Counted from the first letter of the stretch, positions 41,026 to 52,626 are shown. The stretch: 64,000 nt of DNA from Scytonematopsis contorta HA4267-MV1 (GCA_019359035.1 JAHHIC010000034.1:1-64000), one strand, 5' to 3'. Program-made: numbers and translations. The notes: a model not told the origin generated them from the letters alone.

Positions 41026-44000
41026 ATGGTTAAAGTCGCAGGCTATGAAAATCTTCAACTTATATACGAGAGTGCTAACTCCAGAGTTTATCGAGGATAT
41101 CAGCAAGACAATAGTCAATCAGCAATTCTGAAAATACTCAAAGAAGATTTTCCTACACCTGCAGAACTTAACCGCTACAAGCAGGAATATGAAATTACCA
41201 GCAGTTTAACTTTTGATGGAGTGGTCAAAGCTTATGACTTACAAAAGTATCAAAATACACTGGTAATGGTTTTAGAAGATTTCGGTGGTGAATCATTAGA
41301 ATTTTGGTTAACTACTTGGCATTTTTCTCTGGAAGAATTTTTGAATATAGCAATTAAAATCACAGCTATTCTAGGTGAAATCCACAAGTCAAAAATAATT
41401 CACAAAGATATTAACCCAGCGAATATTATTTTTAATCCAGTGACTGGAGAATGTAAAATAATTGATTTTGGTATTTCCACAATTTTATCGCAAGAAAATC
41501 CAACTTTGAAAAATCCTCAAGTCTTAGAAGGAACCCTTGCTTACATGTCTCCAGAACAAACGGGTAGAATGAATCGTTCTTTAGATTACAGAACAGACTT
41601 TTACTCGTTAGGTGTAACTTTTTATAAATTATTAACTAATCAGTTACCTTTTTGTAGTAAAGATGCATTAGAGTTAGTTCATTGTCATCTAGCAAAACAA
41701 CCGATTCCACCACACGTAGTGATTGGAGAAGAAGCTTGTCCTCAGGCTATTTCTAATATTATTATGAAGCTAATGGCGAAAACTGCCGAGGACAGATATC
41801 AAAGTGCTTGGGGAATTCAAGCTGATTTAAAAGAATGCTTAAATCAATTTTTAACCCAAAATCAAATCACAGAATTCACTTTAGGTAGCTACGATTTAAC
41901 TAATAAATTGCAAATTCCTCAAAAATTATATGGTAGACAAGAAGAAGCCGTAAGTTTATTAGCAGCTTTCCTTCGTGTTGCTATTCCCAAAAATATTCAG
42001 TCAAAAAACATTCATCCAAAAGATTTTCAACCAAAACTAACAAATGCTAATTCCAAATCAAAAATCGAAATGATGTTAGTTTCTGGATACTCTGGAATTG
42101 GTAAATCATCATTAGTTCAAGAACTTTATAAACCAATTACTCGCCAAAGAGGTTACTTTATTTCTGGAAAATTTGACCAATTTCAGCGAGACATTCCCTA
42201 TTCGGCAATTATGAATGCTTTTTCGGAATTAATAAAGCAAATATTAACCGAAAGTGAAGATAAATTGGAAGTTTGGCGAGAAAAAATATTAACAGTTCTT
42301 GGTGTTAACGGACAGATAATTATTGATGTGATTCCGGAAATAAAATTAATTGTTGGAGAACAACCTAGTATTACGCTTTTAAACTCTGCAGAATCTCAAA
42401 ATCGATTTAATCTTATTTTCCTAAATTTTATTAAATTATTTTGTAGCGCTGAGCATCCATTAGTTATTTTTATTGATGATTTACAATGGGCTGATTCTGC
42501 ATCGCTCAAATTAATCGAAGTCATAATGACTGATTTACAGATAGAATATTTATTTTTAATAGGAGCATACCGCAATAATGAAGTAAGTCCGACTCATCCA
42601 TTGATAATGACAATTAAGTTTTTACAAAGTGAAGGTGCGACTATTAATGAAATTAATTTATCTCCTTTGAATAACTATCATGTTTCTGAGTTAATGGCAG
42701 ATACTTTGCATAGTAATATAAATACTGTCAAATCCTTAGCAGATTTAGTGGTACGTAAAACTCAAGGTAATCCCTTTTTTATAAACCAATTTCTGAAAAC
42801 TCTCTACCAAGAAAGTTTACTAAAGTTTTGTACAGTTCAAAGAAAATGGCAATGGGACATCCTAGAAATTGAATTAGTCAACATTACCGATAACGTAGTA
42901 GATTTGATGATTGGTAAATTAAAAAAAATGCCAACATCAACACAACAAATTTTACAAGTAGCAGCTTGTGTCGGCAACCGCTTTTCTTTGAAAACTATTG
43001 CTACCATACAAGATAAAACTTTAGGGCTAATTTATGAAAACTTATTCCCTGTTTTACAAGAAGGCTTAATTTTACCTGTCACAGAATTTGAAACAAGTGA
43101 AGCAGAAATAATTAATTCTCAATTAGTAATTATAAATTTTAAATTTTTACATGATAGAGTACAGCAAGCTGCTTATGCTTTAATCACAGAAGAAAATAAA
43201 CAAGAACTGCATTGGAAACTTGGTAAGATAATCCTAGAAAGTAGCACAGAAAAACAAGTTGAAGAAAATTTGTTTGATATAGTTAATCATCTTAATTCAG
43301 GAGTAGAATTAAATAGCAATAATTTTGAAAACAGCGAATTAGCTGAATTAAATTTGCGAGCTGCTCACAAAGCTAAAAATTCTAATGCTTATGATACAGC
43401 CAAACAATATTTCTCTTTAGCAATTAATTATTTCAACGAAAATGGATGGGTGGTCGCATATGATTCAATGTTTGCTTCGTATAAAAATCTTGCGGAATGC
43501 GAGTATTTAACAGGAAATTTTACTCGTGCAGAGGTATTATTTAATTTCACTTTACAAAAAGCAAAAAACATATTTGAACAAGCTGAAATTTATGGCTTAA
43601 AAATGAATTTTGCTATGATTAATGGTAATTTTGAAGATGGAATTAAAGCTGGATATATAGCTTTAAAAAATTTCGGTCTATACTTACCAGAAGATGAAAT
43701 TGAGTTACAAATAGCTGTAAATGAAGAAATACAGAAAACAAACTCGCAGTTTCAGCAAAAAAATATTGTTGATTTGCTTTATTTACCAGAAATGACTGAT
43801 AAATCTAAGCAAATATGCTTAAAAATATTGCTTGATTTATGGTCATTAGCTTATGCCACAGGTAAATTATACTTGCAGGATATGACTACCCTCAAAGTTG
43901 TGAATTTATCATTTAAGTACGGCAATGCAGATAACTCTGCTTTTGGCTATATTTTATATGGTAGAATGCTTGGGTTACAAAAGAAATATAAAGAAGCTTA

Positions 44001-46491
44001 TGAGTTTGGTTGTTTAGCTTTTAAATTAAACGAAAAATATTCCAATCAAAAAATTACTGGTAAGATACATAATGTATTTTGTCATACAATAAATTCTTAT
44101 CGCAAGCACTTTATCACAAATACACCTCTTCTGGAAAAATCATATGTAACCTGCATACAAAATGGGGATTTAGTTTATGCTGCTTGGGCTTTATATTTAC
44201 TAGTTTATAATAAATTTATTATTGGTACTACCTTAAAAGAAGTAGCTGAAGCAGCAAAAAACTATTTAACTCCTCTCCAGAATATAAGAGATATTAATAT
44301 TCTTTATTCTTTACAAGTTTTACTAGGAACTATATGCAGTTTTAAGGGAGAAAATTTACATTCATATCTTTTGAACGGGAATATTTTTGATGAGAAACAA
44401 GCTTTAGAATTTTGGCAAAAAAATAATTTTCACACTGGAATTAATTGGTATTATTTTCTACAGTTACAACTTAATTATACTTATGGTAGATATAACGAAG
44501 CTAAAAATATAGCAGAGAAATCAGCAGAAAAAATAGTTTACAATTTTGATAGTTTTTCCATAGTTGAATATTATTTTTATTATTCTCTTAGTTTAACAGC
44601 GATAATTTCTGAAGCCACTAGCGAAGAAAAAGAAAAATACTATATAATTTTAGAACAAAATCAACAGCAAATGAAAATTTGGGCAGATAATTGCTCGGAA
44701 AATTTTCTCCATAAATATTTACTAATTGAAGCCGAAATAGCTCGTCTTGCACAAAAATTAGAAGCCATACAATTATATGACCGTGCTATAGCTTCTGCTC
44801 AAGAAAATGGTTTTATTCAAAATGAAGCTTTGGGATTAAAACTAGCTGCAAAATTTTGGTTGTCTCAAAATAAAGAAGATTTTGCGGAGATTTACATGAA
44901 AAAAGCTGCTCACTGTTATGAAATATGGGGAGCAATACGTAAACTGGAAGATTTAAAAGTAAAATATCCACAGTTGCTAGTAACAAAGTCGGCAACATCA
45001 ACTATCATTACTGATAATTATTTTGCTACGACTTATAGCAGCACCCAAAACAGTCTAGTAGCTTTAGATTTCACAACAATTTTTAAAGCATATCAAACCA
45101 TTTCTAACGAAATAGTTTTAGATAAATTATTATCATCTATAATGACTATTCTCATTGAAAATGCAGGAGCACAAACTGGCTGTTTATTGTTAGTTGAAGT
45201 AAAAGCTGAAACAAAAAAACTACGCATTGCGGCATCTGCATCTATCGATAATGATAAAGTAGAAATATCATCATCGACTTTCAGTGAAATAGGTAAATTT
45301 CTACCCATGACAGTAATTAATTACGTTGAAAGAACTCATCATGATGTAGTGTTAATTAATGCTGTTGCTGAAGGAAGATTTACTAAAGATTCGTATATTA
45401 TTAATCGTCAAACTAAGTCTTTATTGTGTATTCCAATCCTTAATCAAGGCAAACTTCTGGGTTTACTGTATTTAGAAAATAATTTAACGACTGGTGCGTT
45501 TACTCCCCAACGTGTTGAAGTTTTGAAATTACTTTCAGCACAAGCCGCGATTTCCTTAGATAATGCTTTAATTTATTCATCTATTGAACAAAAAATTAAA
45601 GAAAGAACTCAAGAATTAAATGAAAAAAATAAATTTCTTGAAGAAACTTTATCTCAGCTAAAATTGACTCAAACTCAACTTATCCAAACGGAAAAAATGT
45701 CATCCTTAGGACAAATGGTTGCAGGTGTTGCTCATGAAATTAATAATCCTGTTAATTTTATTCATGGTAATATTACTCCTGCTTATCAGTATGCTCAAGA
45801 TGTACTTGCTCTGTTGGAATTATATCAAGAAAACTGTCCCCAGCCTCCAGAAAATATTCAAGCAGAACTGGAAAATATTGATTTTGAATTTGTTAAAGTC
45901 GATTTTATTAGACTGCTGAAATCAATGGTAGAGGGAACTCGAAGAATACGTCAAATTGTTCTCTCTTTACGTAATTTTTCTCGTCTTGATGAAGCAGAAT
46001 TTAAGAAAGCCGATATTCACGAGGGTATTGATAGCACTTTGATGATTTTACAACATCGTTTAAAAGGAAAATCAAATCGTGAGGATGTTGAAGTAATTAA
46101 AAATTATGCTCAACTCCCTTTGGTTGAATGTTATCCGGGACAATTAAATCAAGTTTTTATGAATATTATGGCTAATGCTCTTGATGCTTTAGATGAATTT
46201 ACTCAGCAAAATCAATCATTTATGCCTAAAATTTATATTGATACTACAGTTATTAATAACGAAAGAGTTTCTATTTGTATTGCTGATAATGGTGCTGGTA
46301 TTCCAGATGATGTTGTTGTAAAACTTTTCGACCCCTTTTTTACGACTAAAGAAGTTGGTAAAGGTACTGGTCTCGGATTAGCTATTAGCTATCAAATTGT
46401 TGTAGAAAAACATGCTGGTAAATTATACTATAAGCCCAAAGAAGGTGGAGGTGCTGGTTTTGTCATCGAAATTCCTATAACTCGCGATTGA
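41026..46491 (+). CDS. Trifunctional Ser/Thr kinase, AAA ATPase and sensor histidine kinase
   Basis: The protein is 1821 residues from the preferred ATG at 41026. Domains in order: a protein kinase (1-270) with HKDINPAN (His126-Lys-Asp128) and DFG (147-149); an AAA ATPase with [10 protein letters not shown] (~354) and a DDLQWADS Walker B; a large helical middle; a GAF domain (~1350-1500); and a histidine kinase with [16 protein letters not shown] (phosphorylated His1570) and DNGAGIPDD and GTGLGLAIS in the ATPase. Such fusions are typical of Nostocales and some work in stress or nitrogen signalling. The usual HRD is HKD here, common in this family. No receiver is attached, so a partner is needed. 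Confidence 0.92.
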   Translation: MVKVAGYENLQLIYESANSRVYRGYQQDNSQSAILKILKEDFPTPAELNRYKQEYEITSSLTFDGVVKAYDLQKYQNTLVMVLEDFGGESLEFWLTTWHFSLEEFLNIAIKITAILGEIHKSKIIHKDINPANIIFNPVTGECKIIDFGISTILSQENPTLKNPQVLEGTLAYMSPEQTGRMNRSLDYRTDFYSLGVTFYKLLTNQLPFCSKDALELVHCHLAKQPIPPHVVIGEEACPQAISNIIMKLMAKTAEDRYQSAWGIQADLKECLNQFLTQNQITEFTLGSYDLTNKLQIPQKLYGRQEEAVSLLAAFLRVAIPKNIQSKNIHPKDFQPKLTNANSKSKIEMMLVSGYSGIGKSSLVQELYKPITRQRGYFISGKFDQFQRDIPYSAIMNAFSELIKQILTESEDKLEVWREKILTVLGVNGQIIIDVIPEIKLIVGEQPSITLLNSAESQNRFNLIFLNFIKLFCSAEHPLVIFIDDLQWADSASLKLIEVIMTDLQIEYLFLIGAYRNNEVSPTHPLIMTIKFLQSEGATINEINLSPLNNYHVSELMADTLHSNINTVKSLADLVVRKTQGNPFFINQFLKTLYQESLLKFCTVQRKWQWDILEIELVNITDNVVDLMIGKLKKMPTSTQQILQVAACVGNRFSLKTIATIQDKTLGLIYENLFPVLQEGLILPVTEFETSEAEIINSQLVIINFKFLHDRVQQAAYALITEENKQELHWKLGKIILESSTEKQVEENLFDIVNHLNSGVELNSNNFENSELAELNLRAAHKAKNSNAYDTAKQYFSLAINYFNENGWVVAYDSMFASYKNLAECEYLTGNFTRAEVLFNFTLQKAKNIFEQAEIYGLKMNFAMINGNFEDGIKAGYIALKNFGLYLPEDEIELQIAVNEEIQKTNSQFQQKNIVDLLYLPEMTDKSKQICLKILLDLWSLAYATGKLYLQDMTTLKVVNLSFKYGNADNSAFGYILYGRMLGLQKKYKEAYEFGCLAFKLNEKYSNQKITGKIHNVFCHTINSYRKHFITNTPLLEKSYVTCIQNGDLVYAAWALYLLVYNKFIIGTTLKEVAEAAKNYLTPLQNIRDINILYSLQVLLGTICSFKGENLHSYLLNGNIFDEKQALEFWQKNNFHTGINWYYFLQLQLNYTYGRYNEAKNIAEKSAEKIVYNFDSFSIVEYYFYYSLSLTAIISEATSEEKEKYYIILEQNQQQMKIWADNCSENFLHKYLLIEAEIARLAQKLEAIQLYDRAIASAQENGFIQNEALGLKLAAKFWLSQNKEDFAEIYMKKAAHCYEIWGAIRKLEDLKVKYPQLLVTKSATSTIITDNYFATTYSSTQNSLVALDFTTIFKAYQTISNEIVLDKLLSSIMTILIENAGAQTGCLLLVEVKAETKKLRIAASASIDNDKVEISSSTFSEIGKFLPMTVINYVERTHHDVVLINAVAEGRFTKDSYIINRQTKSLLCIPILNQGKLLGLLYLENNLTTGAFTPQRVEVLKLLSAQAAISLDNALIYSSIEQKIKERTQELNEKNKFLEETLSQLKLTQTQLIQTEKMSSLGQMVAGVAHEINNPVNFIHGNITPAYQYAQDVLALLELYQENCPQPPENIQAELENIDFEFVKVDFIRLLKSMVEGTRRIRQIVLSLRNFSRLDEAEFKKADIHEGIDSTLMILQHRLKGKSNREDVEVIKNYAQLPLVECYPGQLNQVFMNIMANALDALDEFTQQNQSFMPKIYIDTTVINNERVSICIADNGAGIPDDVVVKLFDPFFTTKEVGKGTGLGLAISYQIVVEKHAGKLYYKPKEGGGAGFVIEIPITRD

Positions 46492-46702
46492 TAAAAAATG
46501 AAAAAGATGGGGGGATGGGATAAAATCGGAAATACACACCCAAAATTTCGCGATAACCACCCCAAATGCTTCCATGTAGGTAGCTACTATAGTATCCCCA
46601 CCCTTTAATTTGAGAGGTAGAGAGGAAACTGAAGAAATTGTTTTTTTGCGTAAGTCCTAAACGATACAATTCTTCCCCTTACATGACGATAGGAAAGCGG
46701 GC

Positions 46703-47749
46703 ATGTTCAGAAATCTGCGAATGTTATCAAACGATAATTATTTTGGTTCCAATGAAACCGGAAAATCCCAAGACAACCCTCCCTCGGACGGACAACTGCT
46801 TGATGCTTACTCTCAAGCTGTTATCAATGTCGTGGAAAAGGTCAGCCCTGCGGTTGTAAATATTGATGTGCAACGCAGGGTAAAATCATCTAACTTTTAT
46901 CAGCAGGATTCTGGACAGGAAGTCAGTGGTAATGGTTCGGGGTTTATTTTTACACAAGATGGGTATATTCTTACTAATAGCCATGTAGTGCATGATGCTT
47001 ACTTAATTGAAGTGACCCTTTCTGATGGTCGTAGCTACCAGGCTGAAATTATTGGTGATGACCCAGATACAGATGTTGCAGTTATTAGAATTCATGCACC
47101 AAATTTAGTTGCTGCAAAGTTGGGTAATTCCCAATCTTTAAAGGTTGGTCAGTTAGCAATTGCTATTGGTCATCCTTATGGTTTCCAAACCACGGTGACA
47201 ACTGGAGTTATCAGCGCTTTGGGACGTTCGTTTCGTTCCCGCTCTGGTAAGGTGATTGATAATATAATTCAAACTGATGCTGCTCTTAATCCTGGTAATT
47301 CTGGTGGTCCCCTTGTTACTTCCCACGGTGAAGTTGTTGGGATAAACACTGCTGTAGTTATGTCTGCACAGGGAATTTGTTTTGCAGTGCCTATTAATAC
47401 TGCAAAAATAGTCATCCCATCTTTGATGCGTCATGGAAAAGTTATACGGGGTTATATTGGAATCGGTGGACAAAATGTACAAGTTTCCCGACGTATCATG
47501 TTATTTAATGAATTATCTGCTGATACTGGGATATTTGTTATGTATATCGAGCCGAAAAGTCCCGCACAGATGGCTGGTTTACAAGAAGGTGATGTGATAG
47601 TCGGTTTTAACGGTCAACCACTTAGTAGTATCGACGACTTGCACAAGTTCTTAACACCAGAAATGGTGGGGGTACGGTCTCAATTGACTATCCTCCGACG
47701 TAATCAAAAATTAATGTTGACGATTGTGCCGGGTCAAAATAATTCGTAA
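46703..47749 (+). CDS. HtrA/Deg-type serine protease with PDZ domain
   Basis: 348 residues. The triad is His94 (LTNSHVV), Asp124 (DPDTDVAV) and Ser200 (NPGNSGGPL). One PDZ domain follows (residues ~255-340, LQEGDVIVGFNGQPL). The family degrades or refolds damaged proteins. Unlike most cyanobacterial Deg proteases it begins without a signal peptide or membrane anchor, so it may be cytoplasmic. The last codons are within an AATTCGTAA repeat. A possible repeat fragment (TGCGTAAGTCCT) lies 40 bases upstream. Confidence 0.88.
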   Translation: MFRNLRMLSNDNYFGSNETGKSQDNPPSDGQLLDAYSQAVINVVEKVSPAVVNIDVQRRVKSSNFYQQDSGQEVSGNGSGFIFTQDGYILTNSHVVHDAYLIEVTLSDGRSYQAEIIGDDPDTDVAVIRIHAPNLVAAKLGNSQSLKVGQLAIAIGHPYGFQTTVTTGVISALGRSFRSRSGKVIDNIIQTDAALNPGNSGGPLVTSHGEVVGINTAVVMSAQGICFAVPINTAKIVIPSLMRHGKVIRGYIGIGGQNVQVSRRIMLFNELSADTGIFVMYIEPKSPAQMAGLQEGDVIVGFNGQPLSSIDDLHKFLTPEMVGVRSQLTILRRNQKLMLTIVPGQNNS

Positions 47750-47754
47750 TTTTT

Positions 47755-47904
47755 AATTCGTAATTCGTAATTATTATGTGTTATGTGATGACAAGGCTGG
47801 ATTATCATATTTTGTGTGACGATAATTTTTGGCGATTATAAATCGCGGCAACGACTCGGAAAACCCACCGGAGTGGGTTAAAACATAATTACGAATTACG
47901 AATT
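47755..47904. repeat. Inverted repeat AATTCGTAATTCGTAATT flanking a small hairpin
   Basis: AATTCGTAATTCGTAATT is at 47755-47772 and its reverse complement is at 47887-47904. Between them is the tight hairpin AACCCACCGGAGTGGGTT (47863-47880). The right arm ends three bases before the start of the next gene. AATTCGTAAT-type repeats are frequent in cyanobacteria. Confidence 0.75.
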
Positions 47905-47907
47905 ATT

Positions 47908-48804
47908 ATGGTGGAACCAATTCGTGTTTTATTGCAAACAACCATCCCCACAACGCAGGATGATTGGAGTATTTGGCGGTTTTCGATGTTAAATTCTTAT
48001 TTATCGTCGTTAAAAGATGAAGCTGGCAATCTTTTATTTGAGGTGACTGCGAGGGATAAAGAATCGGATGCGGAAGGTAATGACCCTGTTTTAAGTTCTT
48101 TGGATAAATCGAATTTTGACCAACTTTGGCTGTTTGCTTTGGATGTGGGTGACGGTTTAACAGACAAAGATACTGCAGGTATTAATGCATTTCGGAGACG
48201 TGGTGGGGGAATCCTGACTACACGAGACCATCAAGATATGGGTTGTTCGATGTGTGATTTGGTTGATATCGGTGATACTCACTATTTTCACACCCAAAAT
48301 ATTGACCCTGATGAGACTCGATGTTGTGCTGATGACCCGTACACAACTTATATTTCTTGGCCTAATTATCATTCTGGTGCCAATGGGGATTATCAACAAA
48401 TTTCTGTATTGGAACCTGTTCACGAAATTTTCAAAAGTCCCAGTTCACCTTCAAAAGTAATAAATTTTTTTCCCACACATCCTCACGAAGGTGGTATTGG
48501 TGTAAATCCTGGGGATAACAATGCACGAGTCATTGCTTTGGGAAAAAGTAAGATTACTGAACGCGATTTTAATCTTATTGTTACGATGGAAGGTTATAAA
48601 GATGCTATGGGGAATAGTGTGGGTCGTGCTTTAACTCATTCCAGTTTTCATCATTTTGTTGATTATAATTGGGATATTGATAAGGGTTGCCCTACTTTTG
48701 TCGATGAATTGCCTGGTAACGGGATGAAGGATAATCCACAAGCTTTGGAAGATATTCTTGTTTATGTGAAAAATGCGGCTTTGTGGTTGGCAAACAAACT
48801 GTAG
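47908..48804 (+). CDS. Hypothetical protein with class I glutamine-amidotransferase-like fold features
   Basis: 298 residues, soluble. The middle has NAFRRRGGGILTTRDHQDMGC, which resembles the glycine-rich turn found in ThuA and GATase-like proteins, and VINFFPTHPHEGGIG. Several cysteines occur around CSMCD and RCCADD. I cannot assign a family with confidence. No signal peptide is seen. It starts next to an inverted repeat. Confidence 0.5.
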   Translation: MVEPIRVLLQTTIPTTQDDWSIWRFSMLNSYLSSLKDEAGNLLFEVTARDKESDAEGNDPVLSSLDKSNFDQLWLFALDVGDGLTDKDTAGINAFRRRGGGILTTRDHQDMGCSMCDLVDIGDTHYFHTQNIDPDETRCCADDPYTTYISWPNYHSGANGDYQQISVLEPVHEIFKSPSSPSKVINFFPTHPHEGGIGVNPGDNNARVIALGKSKITERDFNLIVTMEGYKDAMGNSVGRALTHSSFHHFVDYNWDIDKGCPTFVDELPGNGMKDNPQALEDILVYVKNAALWLANKL

Positions 48805-49153
48805 GATGGGTTAGGCGTATGGTAATCCATGCTTTTATGCGAAAAATATAATACGTCGTAACCCATCATTATTTCATAATTAACTACAAATTTGTAGAGA
48901 ATAAATATGTGTAGAGACTAAGCATGTTTAGTCTCTACATTTTTATTACGTATGTATTGTGTGCAACATATAAATAGTATATTTTTCAATTATGGGGTTA
49001 TTTTTACAATTTGTAAGATATATACTTAGCAAGTATCTGTATTTTTTTATTCTTGTTTTCCGTAATTTGCCTTAAGTAAGGTGTTTTTATAATATATGAA
49101 AGACCAACTAATAATCTACCAAATAAAAAATAAATTATGGAGAAAATGACCTA
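48805..49153. other. Intergenic region with GTAGAGAC palindrome
   Basis: A 30-base palindrome (48910-48939) lies here. TGTAGAGACTAA and TTAGTCTCTACA pair around a short centre. The rest is AT-rich with no recognised gene. Confidence 0.6.
48910..48939. repeat. Palindrome of the GTAGAGAC family
   Basis: TGTAGAGACTAA, six central bases and TTAGTCTCTACA form a near-perfect palindrome. Confidence 0.75.
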
Positions 49154-50074
49154 ATGTCTTATTTGACATCAGCCAGCGAGATTAGTTCTATTATTAAAAA
49201 ATTAGCAGACTCCAGTACCCTATGGATAGATACGGAAGTTGCAGACTATAATACTCGCAGTCCCAAATTGTCGCTGATTCAGGTATTGGACGACCCTACA
49301 GATTTAAAGGGTGATAGGATTTATATATTGGATGTGTTAGACCAGCCTGAAGTTATATCAGAATTTATTGATAAAATAATGCTCAATCCAGGCATTGAAA
49401 AAGTATTTCATAATGCCAAATTTGACGTAAAGTTTTTGGGCAAAAATAAAGCTAAGAATATCACCTGTACTTTGGAAATGGCAAAAAGCATTCCTTATTA
49501 CATTTTGCCATTACCTAACTACCAATTAAAAACTTTAGCAACTGAGCTTTGTGGTTTTATAAATATAGACAAGGGTGAACAAACAAGCGACTGGGGACAG
49601 CGTCCTTTAAGTTATGACCAGATAGAATACGCTTATTTAGATTGCATTTATCTTGCTCAAGTTCATCAAAAGTTGTTATCACTAGGTGATAAGGTTAATA
49701 TCGACCCAGCGAAAGAAGATTTGATAAAACTTAGTGCAAGATATAAAGAAATTGAGGAGATATGGCGTTCCTTAGATTCTGAGGTACAGGATTTAAAAGA
49801 AAGAATTAAAAGTGCAATGCAGGCACAAGATATTACTGAAACTCCTGATTTTAAAATCTCTAGCTATAACCGCTCTACAACAAAGGTGGCATTTTCTGAA
49901 TTAGCCCGATTTATAGAAAGCGAAGGTATGGAATTTGATTTTCCAATTACACTTACTCAAAAATTACAGAAGGATTTAGGAGGCAACATAGAAAAGTTAC
50001 CTCTGGAGATTGAAGAAAATATAACTTGGAGGTTAACTTCTAAAACAGGAGAGAGCGAGGATTCAAACGAGTAA
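49154..50074 (+). CDS. Ribonuclease D-like 3'-5' exonuclease
   Basis: The DEDDy residues are present: Asp and Glu in LWIDTEVADY, Asp in FHNAKFDVKFL, and Tyr...Asp in YAYLDCIYLAQVH. The exonuclease domain covers residues ~10-190. A C-terminal helical region (KEIEEIWRSLDSEVQDLKERI) takes the place of the HRDC domains of the E. coli enzyme. 306 residues, cytoplasmic. GGAG precedes the start. It may trim structured RNA such as tRNA precursors. Convergent with the HEAT gene by 18 bases. Confidence 0.85.
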   Translation: MSYLTSASEISSIIKKLADSSTLWIDTEVADYNTRSPKLSLIQVLDDPTDLKGDRIYILDVLDQPEVISEFIDKIMLNPGIEKVFHNAKFDVKFLGKNKAKNITCTLEMAKSIPYYILPLPNYQLKTLATELCGFINIDKGEQTSDWGQRPLSYDQIEYAYLDCIYLAQVHQKLLSLGDKVNIDPAKEDLIKLSARYKEIEEIWRSLDSEVQDLKERIKSAMQAQDITETPDFKISSYNRSTTKVAFSELARFIESEGMEFDFPITLTQKLQKDLGGNIEKLPLEIEENITWRLTSKTGESEDSNE

Positions 50075-50092
50075 ACCCAAAGCTTAAAAATT

Positions 50093-50926
50093 CTACCGTT
50101 GCTGTCTTGCTTTTTTGAGAGCAGTTAGTTGTTGTTGTATAGAAGTAGTAGCTGGTTCTGGGAATTTCATAGAAGAATTTGAGATAATTTGGGTAGCAGT
50201 TTCTAAATGAGTAATAAGATTATCTAAATCTTGTGTTGAAACTTTATTTACATTTTCGTGTAAACTAGAAGCAATTCGACCCAAACTATAAGCCGCAGAT
50301 GGGGGAATCGAATCGTCGTTTTCTTGCAATGCTTTTACTAAACTCGGTATCGTCGGTTTTGCGATTGTACCTAAGTTTCCGACCGCATTAACCGCACCAA
50401 ATCGCACCGATTTATTACTGTCTCCAATTGCTTTAATTAACTGTGGTATGGCAGGTTCCGCATCTGCACCGAAACGAGATAAAGCATGGGTTGCGCTATA
50501 CCGAACTGATGCGTCCTGACTTTGTAACCGGGCTATTAAATAAGGAACCAGAGCTTTTCTACCTAGTTTACCCATCGCAATCGCTGCATTTCGACGAACT
50601 TCTAGGTTTTCATCTTGTAGTGCATGACTCAAACTCGGTACTGCCGGTGTTGCGAGTACTCCCATTTTTCCTAAAGCAATTGCTGCAGATGAACGAACCG
50701 ATGGGTTTTTGTCTTTTAATGCTTGGATTAAAGCAGGGACAGCAGGTTTACCCAAATTCACTAAGGACTCCATAGCTGAAACGCGCTGCTGTTGGTTTGT
50801 GCTTTGTAGTTGCTTAATATACAAATTTATTTGGGATGAGTTAGGGTTTTGTGCCCAACTGCTACTCATTACCAACAAGGAGGAACAAAAACACAACAAA
50901 GCAGTGGAATATCGAGTGATTGCCAT
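50093..50926 (-). CDS. Secreted HEAT-repeat protein
   Basis: 277 residues from the ATG at 50926, which gives a signal peptide (STALLCFCSSLLVMSSSWA); a longer start at 50995 is less likely. Six or so HEAT repeats follow (for example NLGKPAVPALIQALKDKNPSVRSSAAIALGK). HEAT/PBS-lyase-like repeats bind proteins. The signal peptide places it in the periplasm or thylakoid lumen. Function unknown. Confidence 0.8.
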   Translation of the reverse strand: MAITRYSTALLCFCSSLLVMSSSWAQNPNSSQINLYIKQLQSTNQQQRVSAMESLVNLGKPAVPALIQALKDKNPSVRSSAAIALGKMGVLATPAVPSLSHALQDENLEVRRNAAIAMGKLGRKALVPYLIARLQSQDASVRYSATHALSRFGADAEPAIPQLIKAIGDSNKSVRFGAVNAVGNLGTIAKPTIPSLVKALQENDDSIPPSAAYSLGRIASSLHENVNKVSTQDLDNLITHLETATQIISNSSMKFPEPATTSIQQQLTALKKARQQR

Positions 50927-50995
50927 AGAATCTTGACGAGGTACTTGGGTTAACACACAATAATTTGGACTAAACCAGCCACAAATTGTTTCCAT

Positions 50996-51467
50996 CTTAA
51001 ACCACAGAACTTATCACTACTCACAACAGAAGCGCAAACATATTTCTCGTACCAATATAAGAAACCCCACCCCCAACCCCCTCCCCGCGTGCGGGGAGGG
51101 GGCTACGAAAAATAGATGAAATAGTTGAGTTTTTATTTTTGAGAGTATGTTTCATCTAATCGTAGCCCCCTCCCCGTTTACGGGGAGGGGGTTGGGGGTG
51201 GGGTTTTCTTTGGGAGGGGGAGGGGGTTGGGGGTGGGGTTTTCTGTTTTATCTTCATTAAAACTCAGTTTCCTTTATAAAAAATTCTTAAACTGAAGCCA
51301 AAAGTGTAGTTATTGTCCTCAAAATATATTCAAATAAATAACCAGTAACATTCCGGAAGACAAAAAAACAAAACTTAGATTAGTTTTGCTATAGAAAATA
51401 TTTAGGTTTTAAACATCAGAATATTTTAAACAGCCAAATGTTAATGTATCTACCTCCCGAATGAACA
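50996..51467. other. Intergenic region with long inverted repeat
   Basis: It holds the structured element at 51062-51206 and its partial third copy. No gene is recognised. The AT-rich end contains the leader of the next gene. Confidence 0.5.
51062..51206. repeat. Long GC-rich inverted repeat, about 47-base arms
   Basis: The left arm (51062-51108) has ACCCCACCCCCAACCCCC, CTCCCCGCGTGCGGGGAG and GGGGCTACGA. The right arm (51160-51206) is its near-perfect inverse with the mirrored order CGTAGCCCCC and GGGGAGGGGGTTGGGGG. A TAGATGAAA/TTTCATCTA pair extends the stem inward. Each arm has its own small hairpin (CCCCG/CGGGG). A partial third copy (GGGAGGGGGAGGGGGTTGG) follows to 51242. Confidence 0.85.
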
Positions 51468-51833
51468 ATGAAACCCGCAACCGTAGTATTCATACTATTA
51501 ATAGTTGGCTGTACTGCTTGGTTCCTATGGCAACAATATGGCAACAGTGGTGATATTGACAGAGATTTGCTAGTCGCAGCTAAAGGGAATAAAGCCCTGG
51601 CAAAAAGGCTTTTAGCACAAGCGAAAGTCAGGTATCCAGGAAAATCAGAGAGATGGTATGTAGAAAAAGTTATTTATGACTTAGAAAGAGACCGTGCAGG
51701 TGGAAGAAATGTTCGGTCTAATTGGAATATGAATCCTAGAGAAATGCGAGAAAACTTTTATATGATGACGGCTTTTCTTGCTTTATTAAGTGTTTTGTCA
51801 AATTTTATCAACAATTTGTTTAGAGGTAGATAA
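51468..51833 (+). CDS. Small membrane protein of unknown function
   Basis: 121 residues with an N-terminal membrane helix (VVFILLIVGCTAWFLW) and a C-terminal helix (MMTAFLALLSVLSNFINNLF). Between them is a charged, helical segment (LLAQAKVRYPGKSERWYVEKVIYDLERDR). No family is recognised; similar proteins occur in cyanobacteria. It is probably independent of the protease gene 114 bases later. Confidence 0.6.
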   Translation: MKPATVVFILLIVGCTAWFLWQQYGNSGDIDRDLLVAAKGNKALAKRLLAQAKVRYPGKSERWYVEKVIYDLERDRAGGRNVRSNWNMNPREMRENFYMMTAFLALLSVLSNFINNLFRGR

Positions 51834-51947
51834 AATTACATAGTCCAAAAAATAGCCACAGTTAAATATGAATTTTTTCAACACATATTAAGATAATTTT
51901 GTCTTTTTACCAAATACTCATTCTATATTTACAGAAGGTTAACATAT

Positions 51948-52550
51948 ATGTTTTTAGAACATTTAATTCACGACCCAGTTTATTTTTTTAGAATTGTTGT
52001 GATTACCATACTTTCTATTACACTACATGAACTGGCTCACGGGTTAGCCGCTATCAGTCAAGGTGATGATACACCACAAAGAACGGGTCATATGACTCTC
52101 AATCCGGTAGTCCACATGGGTTGGGAATCAATTATTTTTCTCTGTTTAACTGGTTTATCTTGGGGACAAATGCCAGTTAATCCATCTAAATTTCGTAATG
52201 GTAGTCAAAGCAATGTTATAGTATCTGCGGCTGGTCCTTTATGTAATTTAGCTTTAGCATTACTGTTTATATTTTTAATAAAAATATCTTCCGCACCAGG
52301 AATTGGACTTATTTTAAGCTCAGATTTTCTTTATCTAGCAGCACGGATGAATTTAATATTATGTATTTTCAATTTTTTGCCAATACCACCACTCGATGGC
52401 TATCATGTTTTTAGTGAGTCTTTCCCAGCTTTAAGGGAATTAGAACGAAACCGGATGGGGATGTTTTTCTTGATGGTAATTTTTTTAATTCCTGGCTTTG
52501 GTTTTATTTTGGCTTTCATTGCGGATTTTATTATTCGGGTTTTGGCGTAA
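51948..52550 (+). CDS. Site-2 protease family (M50) membrane protease
   Basis: 200 residues, compact M50 member. The zinc site is His27-Glu28...His31 (LHELAHGLA), and the third ligand aspartate is in PIPPLDGYH (~residue 150). Five or so membrane helices surround it. Enzymes of this group cleave proteins inside the membrane, for example to release regulators. No PDZ domain, unlike RseP. TATTTACAGAAGGTT precedes the start (weak AGAAGG site). Confidence 0.85.
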   Translation: MFLEHLIHDPVYFFRIVVITILSITLHELAHGLAAISQGDDTPQRTGHMTLNPVVHMGWESIIFLCLTGLSWGQMPVNPSKFRNGSQSNVIVSAAGPLCNLALALLFIFLIKISSAPGIGLILSSDFLYLAARMNLILCIFNFLPIPPLDGYHVFSESFPALRELERNRMGMFFLMVIFLIPGFGFILAFIADFIIRVLA

Positions 52551-52573
52551 AAATACGGTAATTACCTAACCTT

Positions 52574-52596
52574 CCTTCCCTACCTACGAGGGAAGG
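52574..52596. repeat. Small hairpin, CCTTCCCT/AGGGAAGG
   Basis: An 8-bp stem with a 7-base loop, 23 bases after the protease gene. The same type occurs after ung (22978). It might terminate transcription but has no T-run. Confidence 0.5.
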
Positions 52597-52626
52597 GAAA
52601 ATTGAAGATACAAAAATATTATTTAT

